The notes below the pieces were generated by a model. The model did no database searches, was not told where the DNA came from, and saw only the letters and a list, made by a program, of their open reading frames with translations. Made by a program: the position numbers and the translations under genes. From contig CAMVLM010000028.1 in NCBI GenBank assembly GCA_947168335.1, forward strand, positions 1 through 34,837: a stretch of DNA of 34,837 bases. Direction: 5' to 3'. Positions 24,437 to 32,609 of this stretch are shown here, piece after piece (position 1 is the first letter of the stretch; every line of letters starts with the position of its first letter). The DNA is from an uncultured Butyrivibrio sp. (GTDB lineage Bacteria; Bacillota; Clostridia; Lachnospirales; Lachnospiraceae).

Positions 24437-25918
24437 TCAGGCACTTTCTCCATCCTTGATCCTGGCAATCTCGCCTCTTATCTCATCCATCTTCTTTGCA
24501 TCAAGCGGATAGAACTTCATGGCGATAATGTTAACAATAAGTCCAATACTTATAACACCGTACATAAGGAAAATACCAACTGCCTTAAGCTGAGGTGTAT
24601 AAGGTGTATCCACATCGGGCATCTGCGTTGTAAATCCGATTGCTGCAAGACAGATGCTTGCGATAAGCGGTGCAAATGATGATACAAGCTTATCGATAAA
24701 ACTGAAAAGTGTTCCCATAAGGCCAGGAACATATTTTCCTGAGCGATATGTCTCATAGTCAGCGCAGTCTGCTGTCATAGGAATAACAATACTTGAGCTA
24801 ACCTGCTGGAAGCCGCCTGTTACAACTGTAAGAACAAACAGTGCAACTGTGAAAAAGCTGAATCCTGTAAAGCCTTCAAATCCCGGAAGATTAAGAGTTG
24901 TGGGATCTCCAAATATCCACAGAAGTGCCATAAGGATATTTCCAATAAGTGCAATCCAGCTGCTGACTACCATTGCTTTTTTCTGTCCGAATTTTGTAGC
25001 AATAACGCCTACGCCAAGCAGAATGAAGATAACATTTCCGATAGTTGTGTAGATCTGGAATCCACCGGATAATGCATAATTTCCAACAACAATTGCATAC
25101 ATGATAAGTGTTACTGTTGAGGTTCTTGCAGCTGTTCCGAGCTTGTCTGTTGAAGCTGAAAGAACAAGCATCTGAATTGCTTTATTCTTCTTCATGATCT
25201 CAGCATAATCTCTGAATGTGATTATCTGCGCTTTTCCTGTTCCAAAGTATTTGATGTTATCCTTAGGCCATACGGATATAACAGCTATAATGGTGCAGAT
25301 AGCTGACAGAACCGCAATAATGAGCCAGAACTCATGGAACATTGCAATGTCTTTTCCAAGGCCGTGATACTTAGGTGCAAGATAATTTGAAACCAGCATC
25401 TGACCGCCTGTAAAAAGGAACATTCCAAAGATGCCGTCAAATACTGAGAACATCGGGCGCTGCTTGGGATCATTGGTCATGCATGACTGCGCTGACTTTG
25501 TAACAACACACTGGAATGTATATCCGATGTAGTAAACTGCGTTAATAAGAACAAAAAAGATAATTCTCGGCAGCCCTTCTGGTAATGCCGGTGTCAAAAA
25601 GAACATTAAAAAACTTGAAAGCGCAAGGATCAAATTTCCCACTATCATAAAAGGTCTGTTTTTTCCGAATTTACCGTTTGTCTTATCCACAACAAATCCA
25701 ACGAAGGGATCAGTAACTCCGTCCCATATACGCATTATCATTGAAAAGCTTCCAGCCAGTACAACTCCGAAGCCAACCCAGCCGGTTATATAATAGGCAA
25801 TAAAAAGCATCATAAACATATAAAGATTAGTTGCCACATTGTTGAGTGCGTAGCCTCCTATTCGCCACATAGGCACTCTGTGAATGCCGTTACCTACATC
25901 ATATTTACTTGTTTCCAT
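24437..25918 (-). CDS. GPH family sugar symporter (glycoside-pentoside-hexuronide:cation)
   Basis: A 493-residue carrier with about twelve membrane segments. GSFSMIMRIWDGVTDPFVGFV and DKTNGKFGKNRPFM are the GPH fingerprints. It takes up an oligosaccharide or glycoside with sodium or protons, probably the substrate of the GH3 enzyme that follows. The start is the ATG after GCGGAGG; a frame reaching 25966 has 16 further residues without a site. Divergent from the AraC regulator, which probably controls it. Confidence 0.92.
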   Translation of the reverse strand: METSKYDVGNGIHRVPMWRIGGYALNNVATNLYMFMMLFIAYYITGWVGFGVVLAGSFSMIMRIWDGVTDPFVGFVVDKTNGKFGKNRPFMIVGNLILALSSFLMFFLTPALPEGLPRIIFFVLINAVYYIGYTFQCVVTKSAQSCMTNDPKQRPMFSVFDGIFGMFLFTGGQMLVSNYLAPKYHGLGKDIAMFHEFWLIIAVLSAICTIIAVISVWPKDNIKYFGTGKAQIITFRDYAEIMKKNKAIQMLVLSASTDKLGTAARTSTVTLIMYAIVVGNYALSGGFQIYTTIGNVIFILLGVGVIATKFGQKKAMVVSSWIALIGNILMALLWIFGDPTTLNLPGFEGFTGFSFFTVALFVLTVVTGGFQQVSSSIVIPMTADCADYETYRSGKYVPGLMGTLFSFIDKLVSSFAPLIASICLAAIGFTTQMPDVDTPYTPQLKAVGIFLMYGVISIGLIVNIIAMKFYPLDAKKMDEIRGEIARIKDGESA

Positions 25919-26138
25919 ATTAACCTCCGCTATATCCTTCCCATTTTCTGCTTCTTCAAAAAGCATGAATTCAACGATCCTGCGCAGGAATCATCATTAA
26001 GCTAATGAAAATAATAGCGGTTATGAAATGCGCCAACAAGAATTATATTTTGTATTTATAGTATTATATTTATTGCATTATGCATAAAAAGAAATATTGT
26101 ATTATAATATAGAAATATAGTTCATACAAGGAGATGCC
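25919..26138. promoter_or_regulatory. Divergent control region of the GPH operon and the AraC gene
   Basis: A 220-bp AT-rich region. It contains TATAAT at 26104-26109 on the plus strand and another in the minus direction near 26063-26068, with the palindrome TGCATTATGCA (26074-26084) between them. I infer an AraC-type binding site here but cannot place it exactly. Confidence 0.45.
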
Positions 26139-27365
26139 ATGCAACATCAGTTATTGAATCTGACCAGCAATTATTTTTCAAAACTAAACATTCAGTCTAT
26201 GGTTATAAATTTAGATGACCCACTTCCCAATAACGCAGATCTGGGTCTTAGAAATAATATACTTTCAGGAAAAGATATAAATGGCAGACATTTTCCCAAG
26301 CTGCCCTTCACAAAAGATGAAAAGCATCTGATACACTTCACAACGGATATGTATAACTGCAATTACTGCCTGATCCCCATACCCGATCAGGAGCTTCCCC
26401 TTGCGCTTTTACTGGGGCCATATCTTACAGAGCCCACACATATCAAGATGGTAAATGAACTCAGAAAGCTCCTTGGCATACCGGAATCCCTGGGTGATTA
26501 CCTGATCCAGTATTACTCATCCGTACCATATGTTGATTCAGCCTCATCAATAGATCTTTTTATCGATTCTCTGGGAATGACTCTCTTTGGAGAAGGTAAA
26601 TATGAAATCACCTATAAAAGACAGCATCCTGACTCTGCATCAGAGTATGTGGCATCTCCGGACGTTGCGAATAATACTGATATCATATCAATAATCGAGA
26701 AACGCTATGACTATGAAGAAAAAATCATGGCAGCCATTTCACAGGGTGATTATAAAAAAGCCCTGCATTACAGCCAGGACAACACTTTCACAAGTCTGGA
26801 TGACCGTGCTTCCAGCAGTTTGAGAAGCCGTAAGAATTACATGATAATATTGAACACGCTCTGCAGAAAGGCCGCTCAGAGAAGCAGTGTCCATCCGGTT
26901 TATCTCGATGAAATATCAAGAAAGGTTGCTCACAAAATTGAGGCAATGTCATCTCAAACCCAGACCGGCGAGATCACCAAAGAGATTATAAGAAGATATT
27001 GTCTTCTCGTGCAGCAGACCTCAACAGAAGGCTATTCACCGCTCATACAAAGAGCCGTAAACCATATTTCAAGCCATCTGTTCGAAAGCAGCCTCACTCT
27101 TCAGAGTACAGCTGCTGCTCTTTCCATTAACAAAAGCTATCTTGTAACTCTGTTCAAAAAAGAGACGGAGGAGACCTTTACTTCATATGTAAACAAAAGA
27201 AGGATAGATCATGCCATTTTCCTCTTAAATACCACACTTTCAACGGTAGTAGAAATTGCAGAATCCTGTGGTATTCCTGATGTCACATATTTTATAAGAC
27301 TATTCAAAAAGGAAAAGGGAATGACTCCCTCTCAATACAGAAAAATGATCCGAAACACAGATTGA
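26139..27365 (+). CDS. AraC family transcriptional regulator
   Basis: A 408-residue protein with a long N-terminal sensory part (about 1-170), a helical middle and a C-terminal pair of helix-turn-helix motifs (LQSTAAALSINKSYLVTLFK, then VVEIAESCGIPDVTYFIRLF and GMTPSQYRK). It is divergent from the GPH-TM2-GH3-HAD operon and is the obvious candidate for its sugar-responsive activator. AAGGAG precedes the ATG by 7 bases. It overlaps no gene; a radical SAM gene starts 20 bp after its stop. Confidence 0.92.
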   Translation: MQHQLLNLTSNYFSKLNIQSMVINLDDPLPNNADLGLRNNILSGKDINGRHFPKLPFTKDEKHLIHFTTDMYNCNYCLIPIPDQELPLALLLGPYLTEPTHIKMVNELRKLLGIPESLGDYLIQYYSSVPYVDSASSIDLFIDSLGMTLFGEGKYEITYKRQHPDSASEYVASPDVANNTDIISIIEKRYDYEEKIMAAISQGDYKKALHYSQDNTFTSLDDRASSSLRSRKNYMIILNTLCRKAAQRSSVHPVYLDEISRKVAHKIEAMSSQTQTGEITKEIIRRYCLLVQQTSTEGYSPLIQRAVNHISSHLFESSLTLQSTAAALSINKSYLVTLFKKETEETFTSYVNKRRIDHAIFLLNTTLSTVVEIAESCGIPDVTYFIRLFKKEKGMTPSQYRKMIRNTD

Positions 27366-27385
27366 AATATACCCGGAGGTACACA

Positions 27386-28258
27386 ATGCCAGTTTGTAAC
27401 GTCTGTCACAATCACTGTAACTTAAAAGAAGGTATGACCGGATTATGCCACGGAAGAATATGCAGGGATGGAGAAATAGTATGCGCAAATTACGGACACA
27501 TTACCTCTATCGCACTTGATCCCATTGAGAAAAAGCCTCTCAATAATTTCCATCCGGGATCAAATATTCTTTCTGTAGGAAGTTACGGCTGTAACCTGCG
27601 CTGTCCTTTCTGCCAGAACCATTCAATTTCTTATGGGTTTACTTCGGCCAACACCAGCGTCCAAGTTCCCTATCAGATTGCAACACCCGAAAAGCTCGTG
27701 GAGATTGCCCTTTCCTACAGTGATAAAGCAGCCAGTCCCCAGCAAGGTTTTTCTGCAAATAATATCGGTATTGCTTTTACCTACAATGAGCCACTTATAG
27801 GCTACGAATTTGTCAGAGATACCGCCATGCTGTCCCATGAAAACAGTCTTCTTAATGTGGTTGTTTCAAACGGAAATGTATCAAAAGATGTCTGTAGAGA
27901 AATCCTGCCCTATATTGATGCCATGAATATAGATCTCAAGGGCTTTACTGATAGTTACTACGAAGATATTCTGAAGGGCTCAAGAAAAATGGTAATGGAT
28001 TTTATAGAAGAAGCCTTCACAGACTGCCACATGGAACTCACCACACTCATTGTCCCGGGATACAATGATTCAGAAAAAGAAATAGAATCTCTGGCAAAGT
28101 GGGTAAGCACTTTAAGTCCTGAGATTCCTCTTCATATCAGTCGGTTTTTCCCTCGTTTCAATCTCACAGACAGGGATGCCACCGATGTGGATCTTATTTA
28201 TCATTTGGCAGATGTTGCCCGCAGTTACCTGCACTATGTCTATACAGGGAACTGCTGA
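27386..28258 (+). CDS. AmmeMemoRadiSam system radical SAM enzyme
   Basis: A 290-residue radical SAM protein. CNLRCPFCQN gives the CxxxCxxC cluster site (C69, C73, C76). The N-terminal cysteines in CNVCHNHCNL and GLCHGR and the FNYGH-like ANYGHITSIALDPIEKKPL are typical of the branch linked with AMMECR1 and Memo proteins. Its reaction is unknown. The start is the ATG after CGGAGG; a TTG 24 bases upstream has no site. No AMMECR1 or Memo gene is in the window. Its TGA directly abuts the sdaAA stop. Confidence 0.88.
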   Translation: MPVCNVCHNHCNLKEGMTGLCHGRICRDGEIVCANYGHITSIALDPIEKKPLNNFHPGSNILSVGSYGCNLRCPFCQNHSISYGFTSANTSVQVPYQIATPEKLVEIALSYSDKAASPQQGFSANNIGIAFTYNEPLIGYEFVRDTAMLSHENSLLNVVVSNGNVSKDVCREILPYIDAMNIDLKGFTDSYYEDILKGSRKMVMDFIEEAFTDCHMELTTLIVPGYNDSEKEIESLAKWVSTLSPEIPLHISRFFPRFNLTDRDATDVDLIYHLADVARSYLHYVYTGNC

Positions 28259-29134
28259 TCAGAGTTCCTTCATCTGCTTATCGCAGAAGTCCTGGGCTGT
28301 CTGTGTAATCGCAAGCCCCTCCTCTCCTGTTTCGCGGAGACATGATGGAATGAGGTGTCCTATTCTGCCCATTGAATCAATAACTTCATCCACAGGTATT
28401 CTGCTCTTTACTCCTGCCATGGCAAGATGAGCAGATACCACTGCATTTACACCGCCATAGGCATTTCTTTTTATACACGGAACTTCAACAAGACCTGCTA
28501 CAGGATCACAGGTAAGTCCCAGCATGCTTTTAATACAAAGGGCAACAGCATTAAGAATCGCTTCATTATCTCCGCCTTCCAGATATGTCAGCGCACCTGA
28601 TGCCATGGCTGCCGCACTTCCAATCTCAGCCTGACAGCCGCCTTCTGCTCCTGCTATACTTGCACATTCAGCAAGCACCTCTCCAATTCCGGCAGCAAGA
28701 TAAAGTGCTTCTATGATTTTCTCTTCGCTTACATTTTTCTTTTCCTGATAAGAAAGAAGGACAGCAGGGATTACGCCGCATGCACCTGCAGTTGGTGCAG
28801 CTACAATCCTTCTCATACAGGCATTGGACTCTCCCATCTTAACCGCTTTTTCAATGACAGATGAAATAAAATCCCCAACAAGCGCACTGCCTGCCACATT
28901 GAATTGTTCTACCTTCATGCCGTCCCCACCTGCCATTCCGCTTTTGGAAACAAGCTCAGGGTTGTACTTTTTATCAGCATCTCGCATGGCAGAGAGAATC
29001 TCTTTCATTTTTGTATAGGATTCTTCACATGTAATACTCTGTTCGGTACAGTCGTCTTCCTGAACAACCTTCCACATGGGAAGACCTTTTTTCTCTGAAA
29101 TTTCTGCTATTTCAGCCAGTTTTTTAAATGCCAT
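28259..29134 (-). CDS. sdaAA: L-serine ammonia-lyase, iron-sulfur-dependent, alpha subunit
   Basis: A 291-residue subunit of L-serine dehydratase, which deaminates serine to pyruvate and ammonia. It carries the SGMAGGDG loop, the AAPTAGACGVIPAVLL segment with the first cluster cysteine, the GLTCDPVAGLVEVPCIKRN segment with the other two cysteines and the CLRETGEEGLAIT tail. It follows sdaAB by 3 bases and together they form the two-chain enzyme of Gram-positive bacteria. No terminator fits between it and the convergent radical SAM gene. Confidence 0.96.
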   Translation of the reverse strand: MAFKKLAEIAEISEKKGLPMWKVVQEDDCTEQSITCEESYTKMKEILSAMRDADKKYNPELVSKSGMAGGDGMKVEQFNVAGSALVGDFISSVIEKAVKMGESNACMRRIVAAPTAGACGVIPAVLLSYQEKKNVSEEKIIEALYLAAGIGEVLAECASIAGAEGGCQAEIGSAAAMASGALTYLEGGDNEAILNAVALCIKSMLGLTCDPVAGLVEVPCIKRNAYGGVNAVVSAHLAMAGVKSRIPVDEVIDSMGRIGHLIPSCLRETGEEGLAITQTAQDFCDKQMKEL

Positions 29135-29137
29135 TAC

Positions 29138-29803
29138 TCAGTCCTCCGCCAGAGAATAATACATAACGTATTCTATTCCGCTTGATTGCTCAAGCAATTT
29201 TAAAACATCACCCGGGACCTCCTGGTCGCATTCAAGGACCATAACAGCGTGTCCGCCTCTGGATTCTCTGTAAAGCTGCAGGCTGGCAACATTTATATTT
29301 TTACCGGCAAGCATACTTGTAACCTCAGCCGCATATCCGGGGCGATCCTGATTATGCACAATAAGTGTGGGATGTTCTCCGGAAAAATTAGCCAGAAGGC
29401 CATCCACTCTTGAAATATTGATCAGCGATCCTCCAACTGACTCGCCGACTATTTCAAGCTTTTTCCCGCCTGTTCCTGTAAGCCTTAAAAGAACAGAATT
29501 GGGATGTGCGTCCTTTAGCTTTGCTTTGCCAAAAGAGATCTTCATTCCTTTCTTTTCAGCTATATCAAAGCTGTTGGGGATATTCTCATCATCCATCTTC
29601 ATCCCAAGAAGTCCCGCAACCAGGGCATATTTTGTTCCATGTCCATTTCCGGTTGCAAGAAAAGAACCGTAAAGCAGTATCTCCGCTTCTGCAACATCTT
29701 CTCCCAGAAGTTTTCTGGCAACATATCCGATTTTTACAGCCCCGGCTGTATGGGAACTTGAAGGCCCAACCATAACCGGTCCAACAATATCAAAGATATT
29801 CAT
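29138..29803 (-). CDS. sdaAB: L-serine ammonia-lyase, iron-sulfur-dependent, beta subunit
   Basis: A 221-residue subunit. VGPSSSHTAGAVKIG is the substrate-loop fingerprint, and the final 75 residues form an ACT domain (LIVHNQDRPGYAAEVTSML). It partners sdaAA, whose ATG is three bases after its stop codon (TGA-GTA-ATG). GGAGA lies before the ATG. It follows the Ig-like secreted protein gene by 28 bp in the same direction, without a terminator between them. Confidence 0.95.
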   Translation of the reverse strand: MNIFDIVGPVMVGPSSSHTAGAVKIGYVARKLLGEDVAEAEILLYGSFLATGNGHGTKYALVAGLLGMKMDDENIPNSFDIAEKKGMKISFGKAKLKDAHPNSVLLRLTGTGGKKLEIVGESVGGSLINISRVDGLLANFSGEHPTLIVHNQDRPGYAAEVTSMLAGKNINVASLQLYRESRGGHAVMVLECDQEVPGDVLKLLEQSSGIEYVMYYSLAED

Positions 29804-29831
29804 CCTGTTTCTCCAAGAATATAGTCACAAA

Positions 29832-30926
29832 TTATTTAACGGTAATTATGCACTTGTAGGTTTTTCCTCTGACCCCGGCAATTAAAAAAGATTTTCCTTT
29901 TTTCATGCCGCGGACCGTGACATGATTCTTATCTATATTTATTATTTCTATTTTATCGTTGGAAGTTTTCCATTTTACCTTGTTTTTTCCGCAATTATCC
30001 ATGCGAATGGACACTTCATTTCCGACTTTAACACTCTTTCTGTCCGCTGAAATATTTCTTGCGGCAGACTTTTTATCATATAACTTTACATATCCGTTTT
30101 CGTTGACATAGACATATTTTTTTACATTTGAAAACAAAGGATCAACCTGCGGTCCTCCATTTCCTTTTGGTCTTGCTATTATAAGACCACTCTTAATGTA
30201 ATAATATCCGCTTTTCAGCTTACCCAGTCCTTCGAGCTTTGCTGTATAAGTCCCGGTGGTACGCAGATCAGATCCTTTTATTATGTATGACTTCTCAGGA
30301 TAGGCCGCACCGGGCTTATAAATGCCAAAGGATAATCCATAACTCTCATTATGCAGCATTTTATATGTCAGGCTGCTTTTAATGTATATGGACCTTCCTT
30401 TTGCACGTATTTCAGTCACTTCGAACTTATTTGTATCAGGGTATTTGTAGCCGGAATCTGAAATTGAAATTCCACTGTCACTTATCGTTAAGTATTTTGT
30501 GACAATCCCGCTGTCTGCTATCGACCAATGACCATAAATATAGCCGGAATCAGGGCGCGTAAAACATGAATGCATAGTGCATTCAATATCATAATCACCG
30601 CTTTTAGGAATCTTAAGTCCATCAAGCAGACTTTTTTTATCAAATTTCAACTCCAGAGTTTTTGATTCAGTATCAGAGATGAGACCACTGTTATTCTCAA
30701 CGCCATTGTATTCCGGAAATTGATCATGCACTCCAACAATACTGGCTTTAATAAGATAACCGGTACCCGGATAAGTGGTATGAACAGTAACAGTTATTAC
30801 ATCATTCTCACATGTAATATCCGTTATCTGAACTGATCCTGTATTATCTGCTTTACCCTTTATAGGAATGGATAGAACAAATGCAAACACAAATAAAATC
30901 AGTACCCACTTAATACTCGTCTTCAT
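29832..30926 (-). CDS. Secreted protein with C-terminal BIG2-like Ig domain
   Basis: A 364-residue protein with an N-terminal signal peptide (about 1-26, ending GKADNTG). The main part is beta-rich with repeated SDSG/PDSGYxY turns (about 128-175) and no recognised family. The last about 70 residues (VKVGNEVSIRMDNCGKNKVK onward) read as a BIG2-like bacterial Ig domain, which usually binds surface or carbohydrate. It lies between a triose-phosphate isomerase gene and sdaAB in one direction. A 34-codon relic with a matching start and end exists at 32328. Confidence 0.7.
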   Translation of the reverse strand: MKTSIKWVLILFVFAFVLSIPIKGKADNTGSVQITDITCENDVITVTVHTTYPGTGYLIKASIVGVHDQFPEYNGVENNSGLISDTESKTLELKFDKKSLLDGLKIPKSGDYDIECTMHSCFTRPDSGYIYGHWSIADSGIVTKYLTISDSGISISDSGYKYPDTNKFEVTEIRAKGRSIYIKSSLTYKMLHNESYGLSFGIYKPGAAYPEKSYIIKGSDLRTTGTYTAKLEGLGKLKSGYYYIKSGLIIARPKGNGGPQVDPLFSNVKKYVYVNENGYVKLYDKKSAARNISADRKSVKVGNEVSIRMDNCGKNKVKWKTSNDKIEIINIDKNHVTVRGMKKGKSFLIAGVRGKTYKCIITVK

Positions 30927-30945
30927 CTCTTTCCCTCAAAGAAAC

Positions 30946-31695
30946 TTATTTGTAATTTACGATTTTGCCAAATTCAGGCTTAAGTGATGCTCCACCTACC
31001 AGTCCGCCATCAATGTCCGGCTGCGCAAAAAGTTCCTTTGCATTACCTGCATTAACTGAACCGCCGTACTGTATGCGGACATTTTCAGCCGTTTCTTCAT
31101 CATAGATTTCTGCAATGCAGTCGCGAATGGCCTTACATACTTGCTGAGCCTGACCTGTTGTCGCTGTCTTGCCTGTACCGATTGCCCATATAGGTTCGTA
31201 AGCGATAACCATCTTTGCAACATCTGACGCAGGAACACCGGCCAGATCTGATTTTATCTGCATTCTGATCCAGTCGATCGTTATTCCCATCTCTCTTTGC
31301 TCAAGTGTCTCACCGCAACAGAGAATAGGTGTAAGTCCATGCTCAAAAGCTTTCTTAACCTTCTTATTAAGCTCCTCATCTGTCTCGTGAAAATACTCAC
31401 GCCTCTCAGAATGACCGAGAATTACATATTTTACTCCTGCTTCTACAAGCATATTGGGAGCAATCTCACCAGTGTACGCACCGCTCTCCTCATAATGCAT
31501 ATTCTCTGCACCTATTGCGATATTTGTGCCTCGTGTCGCTGTGATAGCAGGAACAATATCAATAGCAGGTACACAAAGTACTACATCAACATCATTTGAA
31601 TCAACCAGGGGTCTTAATGTAGCAATAAGCTCAACTGCCTTTGCCGGTGTCATATTCATTTTCCAGTTACCGGCTACAATCTTTTTTCTTGCCAT
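30946..31695 (-). CDS. tpiA: Triose-phosphate isomerase, second copy
   Basis: A 249-residue enzyme interconverting dihydroxyacetone phosphate and glyceraldehyde-3-phosphate. Catalytic N10, K12, H95 and E167 are in place ([23 protein letters not shown]), and the phosphate loop GGSVNAGN is present. It matches the copy at 32610 without gaps at about 65% identity by hand count. Codon use looks less biased than that copy, and it lies outside the pgk unit, so it is probably the minor or conditional isozyme. AGGA lies before the ATG, and a run of seven G on its coding strand is about 35 bases upstream. Confidence 0.95.
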   Translation of the reverse strand: MARKKIVAGNWKMNMTPAKAVELIATLRPLVDSNDVDVVLCVPAIDIVPAITATRGTNIAIGAENMHYEESGAYTGEIAPNMLVEAGVKYVILGHSERREYFHETDEELNKKVKKAFEHGLTPILCCGETLEQREMGITIDWIRMQIKSDLAGVPASDVAKMVIAYEPIWAIGTGKTATTGQAQQVCKAIRDCIAEIYDEETAENVRIQYGGSVNAGNAKELFAQPDIDGGLVGGASLKPEFGKIVNYK

Positions 31696-31760
31696 ATTTT
31701 ATTCCTTTCCAAGAAGATAGTAATATTCCCCCCCAAAATAACCACTCTATAAAAACCTGA

Positions 31761-32258
31761 TCAAAGCTTTGCAAGAAGATCTGCAACAACTTCTTCCATG
31801 GTATTATTCTTTTCATCAATTATGATATCGGCATATTTCTCATAGAGGACACTGCGCTCATTATATAGAGATTCCAGTGTCTGTCCCTCCTTCATTACAA
31901 CGCCCCTCTGCCTTACGTCATCAAGGCGCTTCGTCAGAGCATCCATGCCAACCTTCATATAAACAATTTTTCCAATACTTTTGTAGTGCTCCATAGCTTC
32001 ACTGCCATAAACAGCACTTCCTCCGGTAGCGATTACTGTCTTTTCCGCTTCTATACCGGCATTTATCTTATTTTCAATATCAATAAAGCCATCAACGCCT
32101 TCGGTTTCAATAATTTCCGAAAGCCTGCGACCCTCTTTTTCCTGAATAACTATATCCGCATCAATAAAATTATAACCAAGTATCTTGGCTAAAATAACTC
32201 CAACCGTGCTCTTTCCGGAAGCCGGCATTCCAATCAGAATAATGTTGTTTTTACTCAT
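31761..32258 (-). CDS. Shikimate kinase-like protein with altered substrate residues
   Basis: A 165-residue P-loop kinase of the AroK fold: GMPASGKST (Walker A, 10-18), FIDAD (31-35), and the lid segment YNERSVLYEKYADIIID. But the family motif FRxxE at the shikimate site reads FIDIE (58-62), so the shikimate-binding Arg is missing, and GGG reads GGS (79-81). A kinase that uses a different small substrate, or a weak shikimate kinase, is therefore possible. Automatic annotation would call it aroK. It has a palindrome and a promoter -10 directly upstream and no other aromatic pathway gene beside it. Confidence 0.8.
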   Translation of the reverse strand: MSKNNIILIGMPASGKSTVGVILAKILGYNFIDADIVIQEKEGRRLSEIIETEGVDGFIDIENKINAGIEAEKTVIATGGSAVYGSEAMEHYKSIGKIVYMKVGMDALTKRLDDVRQRGVVMKEGQTLESLYNERSVLYEKYADIIIDEKNNTMEEVVADLLAKL

Positions 32259-32271
32259 ATTATTTCCTCTA

Positions 32272-32310
32272 TAGTAAACGACATAGACATTCGTCTATTG
32301 TCGTTTACTA
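32272..32310. promoter_or_regulatory. Long palindrome and -10 box upstream of the shikimate kinase-like gene
   Basis: TAGTAAACGACA (32272-32283) is complementary to 32299-32310, with a further TAGAC/GTCTA pairing inside. It ends 13 bp before the gene. On the minus strand TATAAT (32314-32319) lies just upstream, so the palindrome covers the likely transcription start. No T-run follows. Confidence 0.5.
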
Positions 32311-32327
32311 CAAATTATATTACAGAA

Positions 32328-32432
32328 TTACTTTACAGTGATTTTACACTTATAGGTTTTTCCTTGAACAGGAAAAAGTAATACAAATAGTAACGCAAAT
32401 AAAAAAATCCCCAGATTTATACCTTTCTTCAT
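32328..32432 (-). pseudogene. Internally deleted relic of an Ig-like secreted protein
   Basis: A 34-codon frame joins a signal peptide (residues 1-22, MKKGINLGIFLFALLFVLLF start) directly to GKTYKCKITVK, which is nearly the end of the protein at 29832 (GKTYKCIITVK). The parent has a GK after its signal peptide and a GK before that tail, so a deletion between the two would give exactly this. It is downstream of the second tpiA, as the intact gene is downstream of the first. Only a weak ribosome binding site is seen. Confidence 0.7.
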
Positions 32433-32549
32433 ATTTACAGCCTACGTTATTTAAGTTTTAAAAAAAATATATTTAATTTACTATTTGAATTCGACATTAG
32501 TTCTTTGTCTGATCAAACAGTAGTACTTCCCCCCATCAAAAAACGTTTA
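32433..32549. other. Intergenic stretch between the relic and the tpiA terminator
   Basis: AT-rich sequence without a supported gene. It includes a TAGTACTTCCCCCCA segment (32521-32535) resembling TAGTAATATTCCCCCCCA before the other tpiA (31719-31735). Confidence 0.5.
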
Positions 32550-32586
32550 AAAACGGATTCAAATTGAAACAATTTGAATCCGTTTT
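32550..32586 (-). terminator. Terminator of pgk-tpiA
   Basis: Perfect 17-bp arms (32550-32566, 32570-32586) around AAA; the minus strand continues with TTTTTAAACGTTTTTT. Confidence 0.9.
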
Positions 32587-32609
32587 ATTACATAAATTTT
32601 TTAATCTTA

